From Rosettibacter sp964572725 (GTDB taxonomy: Bacteria > Bacteroidota > Ignavibacteria > Ignavibacteriales > Melioribacteraceae), in assembly GCA_964572725.1 (NCBI GenBank), contig CAZNFW010000008.1:16220-80219 (forward strand): 64,000 bases of DNA. The letters run 5' to 3'. The stretch's first letter is position 1. Each line of letters starts with the position of its first letter. Positions 1 through 8,894 of the stretch are shown here, one piece after another. The notes beneath the pieces are model-generated. The model saw nothing but the letters and a program-made list of their open reading frames with translations. It was not told where the DNA came from and made no database searches. Made by a program: the position numbers and the translations under genes.

Positions 1-272
1 TTTTCTTCATCATAATTTTTTGCTTTCGGAAGTTCAACTTTTTGCTGCTCATCTTTTTTAATCATTTCCTGTTTTGGTTGTGTCTGCTGAGTTTCTATAT
101 CCTGCCCTATAGGACCAGTGCTGCCAGCACTCATGCCGCTTCCAAATCCGATTGTAACATAATCATCTTCTTCAAGACCTACAGATAAATTTATAAAAGC
201 AAAAACAATAATTATAATAACATGAATAATAAATGAAATGATATAAGAAATATTTCTTGGGTTATCTTTCAT
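1..272 (-). CDS. TonB-family energy transducer, C-terminus outside window
   Basis: Only the first 90 codons are visible; the gene runs off the left edge. The start is the ATG at 272-270, two bases after the ExbD stop. A short basic N-terminus (MKDNPRN) is followed by one hydrophobic helix at about residues 8-30, then a Gly/Ser stretch and a Pro/Gln/Lys/Glu-rich segment. This is the usual layout of a TonB protein before its periplasmic C-terminal domain. TonB proteins carry the energy of an ExbB-ExbD proton channel to outer-membrane receptors. The direct coupling to exbB and exbD supports the call. The diagnostic C-terminal domain is not in the window, so a TolA-like role cannot be excluded. 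Confidence 0.75.
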   Translation of the reverse strand, partial: MKDNPRNISYIISFIIHVIIIIVFAFINLSVGLEEDDYVTIGFGSGMSAGSTGPIGQDIETQQTQPKQEMIKKDEQQKVELPKAKNYDEE

Positions 273-274
273 AA

Positions 275-679
275 TTAAAATGTTTCTTTTTCAGTTTCAA
301 TAGTAAATCTATCTATTCCAATTCCTTTTGCAGCATCAATTACACGAATTACTAAATCAATTTTAACAGATTTATCTGCACGAATGATTAAATTATTTTC
401 GTTTGTTTTTTGTTTATCCAGTTCAAGTTTACCTGCAAGTTTATCAATTCCAACTTCTTCATTGCCTAAAAATATTCTACCCTGTTCTGTAATTGTAACT
501 ATCATTTTAGATGGAGCTGCCTGTTCATTGTTTTTAGCCCCGGGCAATTTAACTTTTACTCCTGTTTGAATTACGAACTGAGAAGTTAAAAGAAAAAATA
601 TTAACAAAAGCATAACAATATCTGTAAGTGATGAATAAGCAAATATGCTTAATGGTTTATTTGTAGTTTCAAACTTCAT
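275..679 (-). CDS. exbD: ExbD/TolR-family biopolymer transport protein
   Basis: This 134-residue protein has the ExbD/TolR plan: a short cytoplasmic N-terminus, one membrane helix at about residues 18-37 and a small periplasmic domain. The helix begins with LTDIVMLLL, and Asp20 sits where family members carry the membrane aspartate needed for proton flow. The length is normal. It follows exbB by nine bases and is followed by a TonB-like gene two bases away, so the three should be cotranslated as one energising complex in the inner membrane. I cannot tell ExbD from TolR by sequence alone, but the TonB-like neighbour favours ExbD. Confidence 0.9.
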   Translation of the reverse strand: MKFETTNKPLSIFAYSSLTDIVMLLLIFFLLTSQFVIQTGVKVKLPGAKNNEQAAPSKMIVTITEQGRIFLGNEEVGIDKLAGKLELDKQKTNENNLIIRADKSVKIDLVIRVIDAAKGIGIDRFTIETEKETF

Positions 680-688
680 TTTTAGCCC

Positions 689-1342
689 CTATAAATTTAT
701 TTCTTCTTCATCATCATATGCAGGATGCTTTACAGTATCATCAAGCAAATCAATTATATCATTTGTAATTAGTTCAATATCCATAACTAATTTATTAATA
801 GCACTTACAAAATAATTATAAAATGCAAGAGCAGGAATTCCAACAATCAAACCAAATGCTGTTGTGATTAATGCTTCCCAGATTCCGCCTGCTAAATCTG
901 CAGGATTTGCAGAGCCCTGAAGTTCCTGAATTTTCATAAAAGCGCCAATCATTCCTGTTACTGTTCCTAAAAATCCAAGCAATGGTGCAATGCCAGAAAT
1001 TGTAGCCAAAATTGAAAGACCTTTTTCAAGTCTGCCAATTTCCTGTCTGCCTGCACTTTCAATTGCTTCGACAACTCTTTGATGACCAAATCTAAATTTT
1101 TTCAATCCTTTTCTTACAATATTTGAAACTGGTGTTCTTTCCTGCAAACAAAAATTCATTGCTCCTTCAATATCTTTCTTTTTAAGCATTGCTCTTATCT
1201 TAATTAAAAATGCAGGAACGTTTACCTTAGCTTTTCGCAATACAATAAATTTTTCAATGATTACTGCAAGAGCAATTATTGAACATATCAGGATAAAATA
1301 CATTATCCAACCGCCCTTCAAAAAAATTGAAAGTAAATCCAT
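689..1342 (-). CDS. exbB: ExbB/TolQ/MotA-family proton channel protein
   Basis: The 217-residue product has three hydrophobic segments (about residues 12-34, 110-137 and 155-180), as in ExbB/TolQ. The middle helix contains the family-typical stretch SGIAPLLGFLGTVTGMI. ExbB forms the pentameric inner-membrane channel that uses the proton gradient with ExbD. It lies 18 bases downstream of the HU-like/SPOR gene and just ahead of exbD. An acidic tail (DDEEE) closes the protein. The operon places it with an outer-membrane barrel and a TPR protein, so the complex may energise that barrel. Confidence 0.92.
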   Translation of the reverse strand: MDLLSIFLKGGWIMYFILICSIIALAVIIEKFIVLRKAKVNVPAFLIKIRAMLKKKDIEGAMNFCLQERTPVSNIVRKGLKKFRFGHQRVVEAIESAGRQEIGRLEKGLSILATISGIAPLLGFLGTVTGMIGAFMKIQELQGSANPADLAGGIWEALITTAFGLIVGIPALAFYNYFVSAINKLVMDIELITNDIIDLLDDTVKHPAYDDEEEINL

Positions 1343-1360
1343 ATTAACCTTCCGTTTTTG

Positions 1361-3265
1361 TTAGAAATTATTTTTCGAAGAAAATTCTTTTGCTTCTTCC
1401 AGTGTCTTAAAAGAACCAATTCTCACTCGATACCATAATCCTCCTTTTTCTGGAAGATTTGCAATCAATACAAAAGCATCATAACCTTCTCTTCTTAATC
1501 TTTTTACTTCTTGTTCTGCTTTAAGTTTATTTCTCCATGATGAAACCTGAACATTATAAGTCTTACCATCAAAATAAATCGTCTTGTTTACACGTGTATC
1601 ATTCAAAATGTTTCTATATAATTCTGTATCCGAAGATTTAATAATTTCATCCTTTGGTTCTTCTAATTTTTGTTCAGTTTTCTTAATCGAAGGCAAAACA
1701 GGAACTCTTGGAAAATCACTTTCTTCTGTTATCACAGTTTGTTCTTGCGGTAAATCGGAAATAACCTGTTCGCTATTTTTAGATGTATCTAATTTTAATC
1801 CTTCACTAAGATTTTGATTCTTCGTTTCTAACTTTTTATTCGGCAAAAGAAGATAAACTATCATTCCTATAATTACTGCAAATGAAAACGATAGAACTAT
1901 AAAAGCTTTTCCAAAATTTTTGTTTGCAACTTTATAACCATATTCCTGCGAAATATATTTACTTTCATCATCATAAGTATGTGTACGTGCAAATTCTTTT
2001 CTGTCATATTGATTTTCATTTTCTTCGATAAACTCATATTTTTTTCTGCTGTATTTATTATCTGAATAGATTAATTCTTTGGTTGTTTCTTCAATTTCTT
2101 TTTTTATTGTCTTTTCTAATTCTTCAAATAAATTTGATGATAAAGGTTTTGTTGTTTTTAAAATGTCATCAACTTTTTCGTTCTTAAAGCTTGTTTTATT
2201 TTTATAAAAATCTACATCTTCAAATTCATTCCCATATTCAAATCTATTATAAGATTCCAGTTCTTCTCTTAATTCATCACCCCAATTCCACTCAATTTTT
2301 TCTGGCACTTTTTTCTTTAGCCCAAGATAACTTTCTTCTTTTTTCTTAGTTTCAAAATTATCTTCTTGTTCATTTTCTAAATTTTTATCTTCAATATTAA
2401 TTTCAGAGCGAATCCATGAAACATCTTCTGCAATATTTATATTTTCAGGTTCATTATCTTTTCTATGTTTTCCAAGTTCAATCTCAATTTCTTTTGTTTC
2501 ATCATCTTCTTTGTTTGCATTTTCTTCCTGATTTTTAACATCCAAATTTTCTTGTGGTTTATAATCTTCGAGTAATTCTGTTGGTGTTAATTCAGAAGGA
2601 ATTTCTTTTTCATCAATAATTTTTTCATCAGACTTTTCTGTTTCGAGAAGAGTTTTTGCAATATCATTTGCAATAAAATCTTCGTTCTCAATTGGCAAAC
2701 TTTTTTCAAATTCCAAATCTGATGTTAATTCTGATAATTTTTGCTGGGCAGAAACATCTTTCTGTTCTTCTAAAATTTTGTAGTATTTATCCATCAAATT
2801 AAAATTAGGAAGATGTTCAGCTTCTAATAATAATTCGTTAATTCTTTCCTCAATAGATTTTCTTAAAAAAATATAAGATGCTTCTGCATTATCTTCTATT
2901 TTATCAGATAAAGGAAGATAAGGTTTGCCAACACCTATACTGAAAACATCATCGCTGATTTCATCTTCTTTAGTTGTTAATTCTGCTTTTTTTTCTTCGG
3001 GCAGTTCAAGTCTTAAAAAAAGATTCTCAGATTCTTCATTAATAACTTCATGTAAAGCAGAAAAGATAATTTCTGAAGAACTTTCACCGCTCTGAGTTTT
3101 TATCAACTGAAAAAATCCCAAACCTGGAATTTTAATTGTTAAATCAGGAGTCAACAAATCAGCAATTCTTGAAATAAAAATATTGTACGCTAATTCCTTT
3201 TCGGAAACAGAAACACCCAAAACCTCTGCAACTTTTGTTTGCAAATCACTTTTTGTCATCTTCAC
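1361..3265 (-). CDS. HU-like domain / single TM / SPOR-domain protein
   Basis: This 634-residue protein has three parts. Residues 1-100 look like a CCDC81-type prokaryotic HU fold (helical start, then TIKIPGLGFFQL beta-arm-like segment). Residues 100-450 are highly charged and probably flexible. A membrane helix lies at about 451-473. The C-terminus (about 560-634) is a SPOR domain with YNVQVSSW and YRVRIGSF repeats. SPOR domains bind denuded septal peptidoglycan. The order implies a cytoplasmic HU domain and a periplasmic SPOR domain. It sits in an operon with an outer-membrane barrel and ExbBD-TonB. The role is unknown; joining envelope and cytoplasm at the division site is inference. Confidence 0.8.
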   Translation of the reverse strand: MKMTKSDLQTKVAEVLGVSVSEKELAYNIFISRIADLLTPDLTIKIPGLGFFQLIKTQSGESSSEIIFSALHEVINEESENLFLRLELPEEKKAELTTKEDEISDDVFSIGVGKPYLPLSDKIEDNAEASYIFLRKSIEERINELLLEAEHLPNFNLMDKYYKILEEQKDVSAQQKLSELTSDLEFEKSLPIENEDFIANDIAKTLLETEKSDEKIIDEKEIPSELTPTELLEDYKPQENLDVKNQEENANKEDDETKEIEIELGKHRKDNEPENINIAEDVSWIRSEINIEDKNLENEQEDNFETKKKEESYLGLKKKVPEKIEWNWGDELREELESYNRFEYGNEFEDVDFYKNKTSFKNEKVDDILKTTKPLSSNLFEELEKTIKKEIEETTKELIYSDNKYSRKKYEFIEENENQYDRKEFARTHTYDDESKYISQEYGYKVANKNFGKAFIVLSFSFAVIIGMIVYLLLPNKKLETKNQNLSEGLKLDTSKNSEQVISDLPQEQTVITEESDFPRVPVLPSIKKTEQKLEEPKDEIIKSSDTELYRNILNDTRVNKTIYFDGKTYNVQVSSWRNKLKAEQEVKRLRREGYDAFVLIANLPEKGGLWYRVRIGSFKTLEEAKEFSSKNNF

Positions 3266-3274
3266 TTTTCAATG

Positions 3275-4861
3275 TTATTGCCAACGATATTCAATTCCTA
3301 AAATTATATCAAAGGGCTTTTCACGATATCCATCAAATACAAAATTACTTTTATTAAAGATATTATGAAAGTCTGTTCTTAAAGATAAACTTTTAAATAC
3401 ATCATACTTTAAACTAATCGAGAAATCATGATAGTCAGTCAACGGCTTTTTGTTCATAATATCTGCATAATAATCCTTTAAGAATTTATATCTGATTTGA
3501 AAACCCAATCCAAAATAAAAATTATATCCATAAGAGATATTTAATTGATAAAGCGGATTATAAGGAATATAAATACCATTTTTACTTTTCACTTGATTTA
3601 GCATAAAACCTAAATCCAAAAAACCATAAAATGAAGAATTAAATAAAATATCTGTCCCAATTGTATAAGATTTAACATCATCAGCAGAATAAATATTGAA
3701 TAAACCTTTTTTAATCCTGTCTTCAAAGTAAGGGTAATTATCAATTTTTTTATAATTAGTCCACAATTTTACTGATAATATATTTTCATAATCATATTTT
3801 AATGATGCATACAAATTAATTGGAACTCTCATAAAAATATTGTCTGTGGAATCATTAACCATATAAATATTTTTATTTAATAAATCATTAATAGAATAAA
3901 ATTCTGTATTTGGTGTAAACTCTGTTTTTAATGTAAAACCATTAAATAATTTCATTTCTGCGGTTGCATAAGGGGATAAGAAATCATTATCATTATTTTT
4001 TGAATAAATGACCCCAAAGTTTAAAATAACATTTTTTAAAGAATACAATCTGGAATAAGCATTGAGTTCATAATAACTGTAATTATCCATATTGCTTAAA
4101 TTATTTTCAAGAAATTGTTTTTTATACAAAACTTTAGTTCCAAGTGAAAATTTAGCAGCTTTTGCTTCGAGATAGCCTGAGCCTGTTAATAATTTTTCTT
4201 TTAGAGAATTTTTAATAGTCAATAAATTCGCCTGCAAACTTAATCCTGCATTTATCCATTTGTTATAATTATTCGAAAAAGAAAAATTACCATAAGTTCT
4301 AAAATTTTCTCTTAATGAATCCGGGGTGAGTGAACCAAAAAATTTGTATGAATCCCTAAAATATTTTCCGTTTAATTTTATTTCGCTGCCGGGAAGAAAA
4401 TCTGATTTGGTGCTCACAAATAAATTATTCTCAACATTAATTCCAGACGAATTATACCCCGAATATGGTATATATTCTTTGATATTTGAGCCCCATACAT
4501 CTGCATGCAGTAAATAATAATTCATTGATTTATTAAGATGAAGTTCCCCAACCGGGTAAGTATATTTTCCTAAACCGATATAAATATTTCCAAAATAAGA
4601 GTTGTTCAAATCATCGATTGAAGGGATTATGGGTTTAGGAACGGAAGTTATCAATAATGGCAGTTCCTCAGGAGAATAGCGTGGCATTAGAAAATCTTCT
4701 GATACAATTCCAATTAAATCTGCTTTTTTCTTTTCAACAGTTTGAACATCTATTTTTTGTTTCCCGATTATTACAAAATCAGGCAGTTCAATATTTTTTT
4801 GTTCTGTTTGTGCAATAAGAATAATGTTTGTGATAAAAATTGTTATAAAAATTTTTTTCAT
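3275..4861 (-). CDS. Outer-membrane beta-barrel protein, TonB-receptor-like
   Basis: The 528-residue product starts with a signal peptide (MKKIFITIFITNIILIAQ), followed by a short segment with LPDFVIIGKQ, then a long run of alternating aromatic and polar residues typical of beta strands. The C-terminus ends in a strand with terminal aromatic residues (GIEYRWQ). This supports an outer-membrane barrel. I see no clear plug domain, and it is shorter than usual TonB-dependent receptors. Its start overlaps the end of the upstream TPR gene by four bases (ATGA), and ExbB-ExbD-TonB genes follow, so an energised transport or secretion role is plausible. The substrate cannot be read. Confidence 0.7.
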   Translation of the reverse strand: MKKIFITIFITNIILIAQTEQKNIELPDFVIIGKQKIDVQTVEKKKADLIGIVSEDFLMPRYSPEELPLLITSVPKPIIPSIDDLNNSYFGNIYIGLGKYTYPVGELHLNKSMNYYLLHADVWGSNIKEYIPYSGYNSSGINVENNLFVSTKSDFLPGSEIKLNGKYFRDSYKFFGSLTPDSLRENFRTYGNFSFSNNYNKWINAGLSLQANLLTIKNSLKEKLLTGSGYLEAKAAKFSLGTKVLYKKQFLENNLSNMDNYSYYELNAYSRLYSLKNVILNFGVIYSKNNDNDFLSPYATAEMKLFNGFTLKTEFTPNTEFYSINDLLNKNIYMVNDSTDNIFMRVPINLYASLKYDYENILSVKLWTNYKKIDNYPYFEDRIKKGLFNIYSADDVKSYTIGTDILFNSSFYGFLDLGFMLNQVKSKNGIYIPYNPLYQLNISYGYNFYFGLGFQIRYKFLKDYYADIMNKKPLTDYHDFSISLKYDVFKSLSLRTDFHNIFNKSNFVFDGYREKPFDIILGIEYRWQ

Positions 4862-7830
4862 AGTTGTTTTAACTTTTTGTTTGCTTCAATAGCATATTCC
4901 CCTTTGGGGTATCTTATAAGAACAGCTCTATACATTTCACGAGCAAGTTTTTTGTCATTTAATTTTACATAACAGTCACCAAGTCTAAGAAGTGATTTTG
5001 TATACCACTCATCATAAGCAGAAAAAATTGACCTTACTCTGACAAAAGCAGTAATTGCTTCGTTAATTTTATTTTGATTGAATAATGCCAAACCGTAATA
5101 ATATTGAGCCTGAGCACCAATGTCATCAATTCTATTTTCTGCAGCTTCCTTTAATAATTGAATTGCATTATCATAATTACCTCTGTTAAGCTCAAGTATT
5201 CCTAATTCAACTTTTGATTTTGCAGCAAATATATTGCCTTCATAATAAGTAATTATTTGCTCAAAAGTAGAATAAGCAGCTTTCAGATTATTATCTTTTA
5301 CCTCAGCTATTCCTCTTAAATACAAAAGTTCAGGGACACGGTTCGAAGTTGGTATTGCTTCAATCAAAGAATTTATAACCTGAATAGCGGATGCGTATTG
5401 TTTCTTATTAGAATAAACATTAGCTAATTCAATTGCAGCAGAAATACCAATATCAGATTTTTTAGAAAACTCTAAAACTTTACTAAAGTTCTCAATAGCA
5501 TCATTTTCCTTTTTAAGATTAGCAAAGCATTTGCCTATCCAGAAATATGCATTTGGAATTAATTCACTCTTAGGATAGTATTGAATAAATTCTTTGTAAG
5601 CATTAATTGCATTAGAATAATCATCAAGACTGTAATAAATATCTCCTTTCTTAAAATAAATCTGGTCACTCAATTTTATTCCGGGATTTTCCTTAATGAA
5701 TTGTTCTATCGAACTAATTGCCAGTGCAGGCTGGTCCTTAGCAATGTATGCATATTGAATTCCATTTACTGCATCAATGATATATTGTGTGTTAGGATAT
5801 TCTTCCAGCACTTTATTATAAAAAGCAATTGCAGAATCATAATTCCCAATGTTGTAATAAGAATCACCAATTGAATAATAAGCAGTAGGAATTAAATCTG
5901 AGCGTGGAAATTTTCTTATTAAATTAAGATAATTGCTAATAGCTGATTGAAAATCACCCTGCTGAAAATAAATCCATCCAATAACATATTGCGATGCATC
6001 TGCATATTTTGAATTCGGAAATTTTTTCTGAAGATTAGCAAATTCTCTAATGGCTTCAGTTGTCTTGCCTGCTTTATACAAAGATTGACAATATTGATAA
6101 TAAGCTTGCTCGTTTTGGAGAAATGATTTATCCCCTGAGAATAAATCTTTATAAATTGCGCTTGCTTTATCAAAATTTTTTAAAGCATAATAACTATCTG
6201 CAAGTCTCAATTTAATTTCAATAATATTTTTATCGCTGCGATATTTATTAACATAATCATTGAAAAAATAAACAGCATTGGAAAAATCTTTCAGATTGAA
6301 ATACGAATATGCTTTTCCTAATGAAGTTTGCTTTTTAATTAATTCATTTGTAGAAGTAATTTTATTATAATGTTTGAGTGCAGCAGCATATTCTTTTCTC
6401 GCAAAATAATTTTCTGCCAGATAAAAATTAACTTTATCACTTTCAAAATCGCTGTATTTAGAAAAGAGTTCCTGAAGATACTGCAAAGAAGAACCAAAAT
6501 TGTTCAGGTAATATTCACTGATAGCCAGTCCAAGTTTAGCTCGATTACTTAATTGAATATCATTTGAAATAAATTTTAAGGCTGAAGAAAAATAATTCCG
6601 AGCATCAGAATAATTATTGTTGTTTAATTTCATTTCACCAAGCAAAGTAAATGCTTTTGCTTTTGTTGCAGCATCGCCTCTAATTGTTGCATTAATTAAA
6701 GATTTTTCTGCTTCCTGTGATTGATTTGAAGTAAAATAAACAGTTCCCTTGCTTAATTGTGCACGTGCAGCTAAAGAATGTGTAGGATATTTTTCAAGAA
6801 ACTTTTTATAGATTTCATCAGCAGTTTTTATATCACCTGCATAACGCTTACATTCTCCACTCCAATAAAAAGCGTAAATTGATAGTGAATCAACCTCAGG
6901 TTCATATAATTCATTAAAAATATTGAATGCACCTTCGTAATCATTTAATTGAAATTTTGTCCATGCAATGTTATAGGTAATAATTCTTTTTAATTCTTCT
7001 GATAATTCATCTCTTGATAATTCAGTCAAAATTGAAAGAGAATTTTGATAATCTTTAATTCTAGAATATGAATTTGCTAAATAATATTTAGCAACAATAA
7101 TATCTTCAGGAGGTAAATTTTTTATTAATGGATTAGTTAATTCGAGAATAGCACTATCATATTCTTTTAGATTAAAGTAAGAAATTCCTATTCTTAACTG
7201 TGCAAATGGAGCAAGTTGACTGTCTTTATAATATGCAAGTAACTGGTCAAAATAATTTACAGCTTCGGCATAGTTGCCAATATTTTCATATAATTGTCCA
7301 AAAGAGAAAAGTGTATTTATTATAAACTCATTACTTTCCTTGTTCTCAATTGCTTTCTGAAAATATTCTTCAGCTTCAAGGTATCGTTTTTCGGTTTTAT
7401 ATGCTTCTGCAATCCAATAATAAGCTGAACCTTTGTAAGAAGTTTGTGGATAAGCTTCAATTAAAGTCAGCAATCTCTCTCTGCATTTTCTAAAACTTCC
7501 AATTTGAAAATATATTTCGCCCAGTTTGTATAAAGCGCTCTCCCGCAGATTTGAAAAAGAATTTTGGCTGGTGAAAGATTCAAATAATATAGCAGAGGCA
7601 TCAAATTGTTTTATGTTATAAAGACAATCAGCAGCATAATATTCAGAAAGAATTTGTTTTGTTTCTTCAATATTACTATCTAAAACTAATTTTTCAAATA
7701 GCTTATATGCTGTTGCATATTCTTTCTTGTTATAGTATCTCAATGCTTGATTGAACAAATCATCACTATATTCAGCTTTGATTTCAAAAAAAGTTAATAC
7801 AAATAACAGGTATAGAATAGCTTTTTTCAT
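4858..7830 (-). CDS. Large secreted TPR-repeat protein (990 aa)
   Basis: A signal peptide (MKKAILYLLFVLTFFEIKA) is followed by about two dozen tetratricopeptide-like repeats that fill the rest of the protein. Typical units include NYDSAIAFYNKVLEEYP and DYSNAINAYKEFIQYYP. Such arrays form a superhelical protein-binding scaffold, here most likely in the periplasm, and resemble YbgF/BamD-like envelope factors. It is the first gene of the minus-strand operon leading to the barrel, HU/SPOR and ExbBD-TonB genes, and overlaps the barrel gene by four bases. No enzymatic motif is visible. A scaffold for the barrel and energising complex is inferred from context only. Confidence 0.85.
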   Translation of the reverse strand: MKKAILYLLFVLTFFEIKAEYSDDLFNQALRYYNKKEYATAYKLFEKLVLDSNIEETKQILSEYYAADCLYNIKQFDASAILFESFTSQNSFSNLRESALYKLGEIYFQIGSFRKCRERLLTLIEAYPQTSYKGSAYYWIAEAYKTEKRYLEAEEYFQKAIENKESNEFIINTLFSFGQLYENIGNYAEAVNYFDQLLAYYKDSQLAPFAQLRIGISYFNLKEYDSAILELTNPLIKNLPPEDIIVAKYYLANSYSRIKDYQNSLSILTELSRDELSEELKRIITYNIAWTKFQLNDYEGAFNIFNELYEPEVDSLSIYAFYWSGECKRYAGDIKTADEIYKKFLEKYPTHSLAARAQLSKGTVYFTSNQSQEAEKSLINATIRGDAATKAKAFTLLGEMKLNNNNYSDARNYFSSALKFISNDIQLSNRAKLGLAISEYYLNNFGSSLQYLQELFSKYSDFESDKVNFYLAENYFARKEYAAALKHYNKITSTNELIKKQTSLGKAYSYFNLKDFSNAVYFFNDYVNKYRSDKNIIEIKLRLADSYYALKNFDKASAIYKDLFSGDKSFLQNEQAYYQYCQSLYKAGKTTEAIREFANLQKKFPNSKYADASQYVIGWIYFQQGDFQSAISNYLNLIRKFPRSDLIPTAYYSIGDSYYNIGNYDSAIAFYNKVLEEYPNTQYIIDAVNGIQYAYIAKDQPALAISSIEQFIKENPGIKLSDQIYFKKGDIYYSLDDYSNAINAYKEFIQYYPKSELIPNAYFWIGKCFANLKKENDAIENFSKVLEFSKKSDIGISAAIELANVYSNKKQYASAIQVINSLIEAIPTSNRVPELLYLRGIAEVKDNNLKAAYSTFEQIITYYEGNIFAAKSKVELGILELNRGNYDNAIQLLKEAAENRIDDIGAQAQYYYGLALFNQNKINEAITAFVRVRSIFSAYDEWYTKSLLRLGDCYVKLNDKKLAREMYRAVLIRYPKGEYAIEANKKLKQL

Positions 7831-7832
7831 AT

Positions 7833-7895
7833 TTTTATAAATATACTATTAAATAATTTGATTCAAAAATTCTAATTTTATAAATATACCATTAA
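7833..7895. repeat. Two 20-bp direct repeats upstream of the TPR operon
   Basis: The 20-mers ttttataaatatactattaa (7833-7852) and ttttataaatataccattaa (7876-7895) differ at one base and start 43 bp apart. On the minus strand each carries TATATTTA, which resembles the Bacteroidota -7 box. The nearer copy abuts the start codon of the 990-residue TPR gene. They may be a duplicated promoter or operator segment; AT-richness makes chance similarity possible. Confidence 0.5.
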
Positions 7896-7915
7896 TTGAA
7901 ATGAAATCCGGGTAA

Positions 7916-7942
7916 TATTAAAAAGCCCTCTTAACGAGGGCT
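7916..7942 (-). terminator. Rho-independent terminator after the TPR gene
   Basis: On the minus strand AGCCCTC and GAGGGCT form a perfect seven-base-pair stem with a five-base loop, followed directly by TTTTTAATATT. It lies five bases past the stop codon of the 253-residue TPR gene. Confidence 0.85.
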
Positions 7943-7947
7943 CAAGT

Positions 7948-8709
7948 TTATCTAAGAAGCTTTAATTCATACTCTACCAATTTTCTATACTGCGGGTCTT
8001 TCTTGGCAAGTTCAAAATTTTCTTTTGCTTTTGTTATATCATTTTTCTGCTTAAATGCCATAGCTTTATAATAATAAGCTGCTCCTTTCAGATTAGTAGT
8101 TTTCATGTTTATTACCTGATCTGCAGCTTCAATTGCTTTGTCATAATCACCACTCTCATAATATGTTGTTGCTAATAAAACATAAGCAGCATCGAGCTTA
8201 TTGTATTTAATTGCTTCATTTAGATTTTCGATTGCTTTCTGATAATTTCCATCTTTTTTATTAGCTTCAGCTAATTTTACATAAGAGCGTGCAATATTTA
8301 GCTGAGCTTGTTCTTTTAATGTTTTTTGTTTTGTTAATTGCTCAAACTTTTTAAAACTTTCTACTGCCTCCAGATATTTCCCTTCCTGAAAATAAGTACC
8401 GCCCAGACCATTATATGCTATATCAAAATTTGGATTACTTTCAATTGAAGATTTGAAAGCAGCTTCAGCTTCAGCTAATTTATTTTGTTTCTTAAGAGTT
8501 ACTCCTAATTGATAATATATTCTATAATCTTTTGATGTTTTGAGAGCTTCGTTATATTTTTTAACTGCTTCATCGTAATTGCCAGATTTAAGATATTGAT
8601 TTCCCTCATTGTATGCTTTAGCTGCTTCGGGGGGCATATCTTGTGCGCTTACAACTGATATCAATAAGAAAGCAAATAAAGAAATAAAGAAGAGTGATTT
8701 TTTATTCAT
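7948..8709 (-). CDS. Secreted TPR-repeat protein (253 aa)
   Basis: I use the ATG at 8709, which begins a clear signal peptide (MNKKSLFFISLFAFLLISVVSA) cut before Gln-Asp. An upstream in-frame start at 8763 would translate part of the tRNA gene and is not credible. The mature protein is built of about six TPR units, for example NYDEAVKKYNEALK and DYDKAIEAADQVI. It is probably a periplasmic protein-binding factor. It is separated from the large TPR operon by a terminator, so it is its own unit, perhaps read through from the tRNA promoter. Confidence 0.82.
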   Translation of the reverse strand: MNKKSLFFISLFAFLLISVVSAQDMPPEAAKAYNEGNQYLKSGNYDEAVKKYNEALKTSKDYRIYYQLGVTLKKQNKLAEAEAAFKSSIESNPNFDIAYNGLGGTYFQEGKYLEAVESFKKFEQLTKQKTLKEQAQLNIARSYVKLAEANKKDGNYQKAIENLNEAIKYNKLDAAYVLLATTYYESGDYDKAIEAADQVINMKTTNLKGAAYYYKAMAFKQKNDITKAKENFELAKKDPQYRKLVEYELKLLR

Positions 8710-8736
8710 TTTAAAGTTTCCTTTTATTTTATGTTG

Positions 8737-8820
8737 TGCGGAAGGCGGGACTCGAACCCGCACGCCCTTACGGGCACTACCCCCTCAAAGTAGCGTGTAT
8801 ACCAATTTCACCACTTCCGC
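8737..8820 (-). tRNA. tRNA-Leu (anticodon GAG)
   Basis: The 84-base minus-strand sequence folds as a class II tRNA. The acceptor stem is GCGGAAG/CTTCCGC with A as discriminator base, the anticodon stem is CTACT/GGTAG with a seven-base loop TTGAGGG, the long variable arm TGCCCGTAAGGGCG is typical of leucine tRNAs, and the T arm contains GGTTCGAGTCC. The anticodon GAG is at 8784-8786. CCA is not encoded. Confidence 0.97.
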
Positions 8821-8894
8821 AAATTTTGTGTTGCAAGATATACTGCATAATAAAAAAATGCAACATCAACTTTTATACACTTATATTTTTCTTA

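Noticed and set aside
8710..8763. N-terminal extension MRVRVPPSAQ of the 253-residue TPR protein
   Set aside because: These codons read through the 3' half of tRNA-Leu; the real start with a signal peptide is at 8709.
8829..8865. TGTTGCA/TGCAACA inverted repeat between tRNA-Leu and the Spy-like gene
   Set aside because: The 23-base loop and lack of a T run make it a weak terminator candidate; chance is likely.
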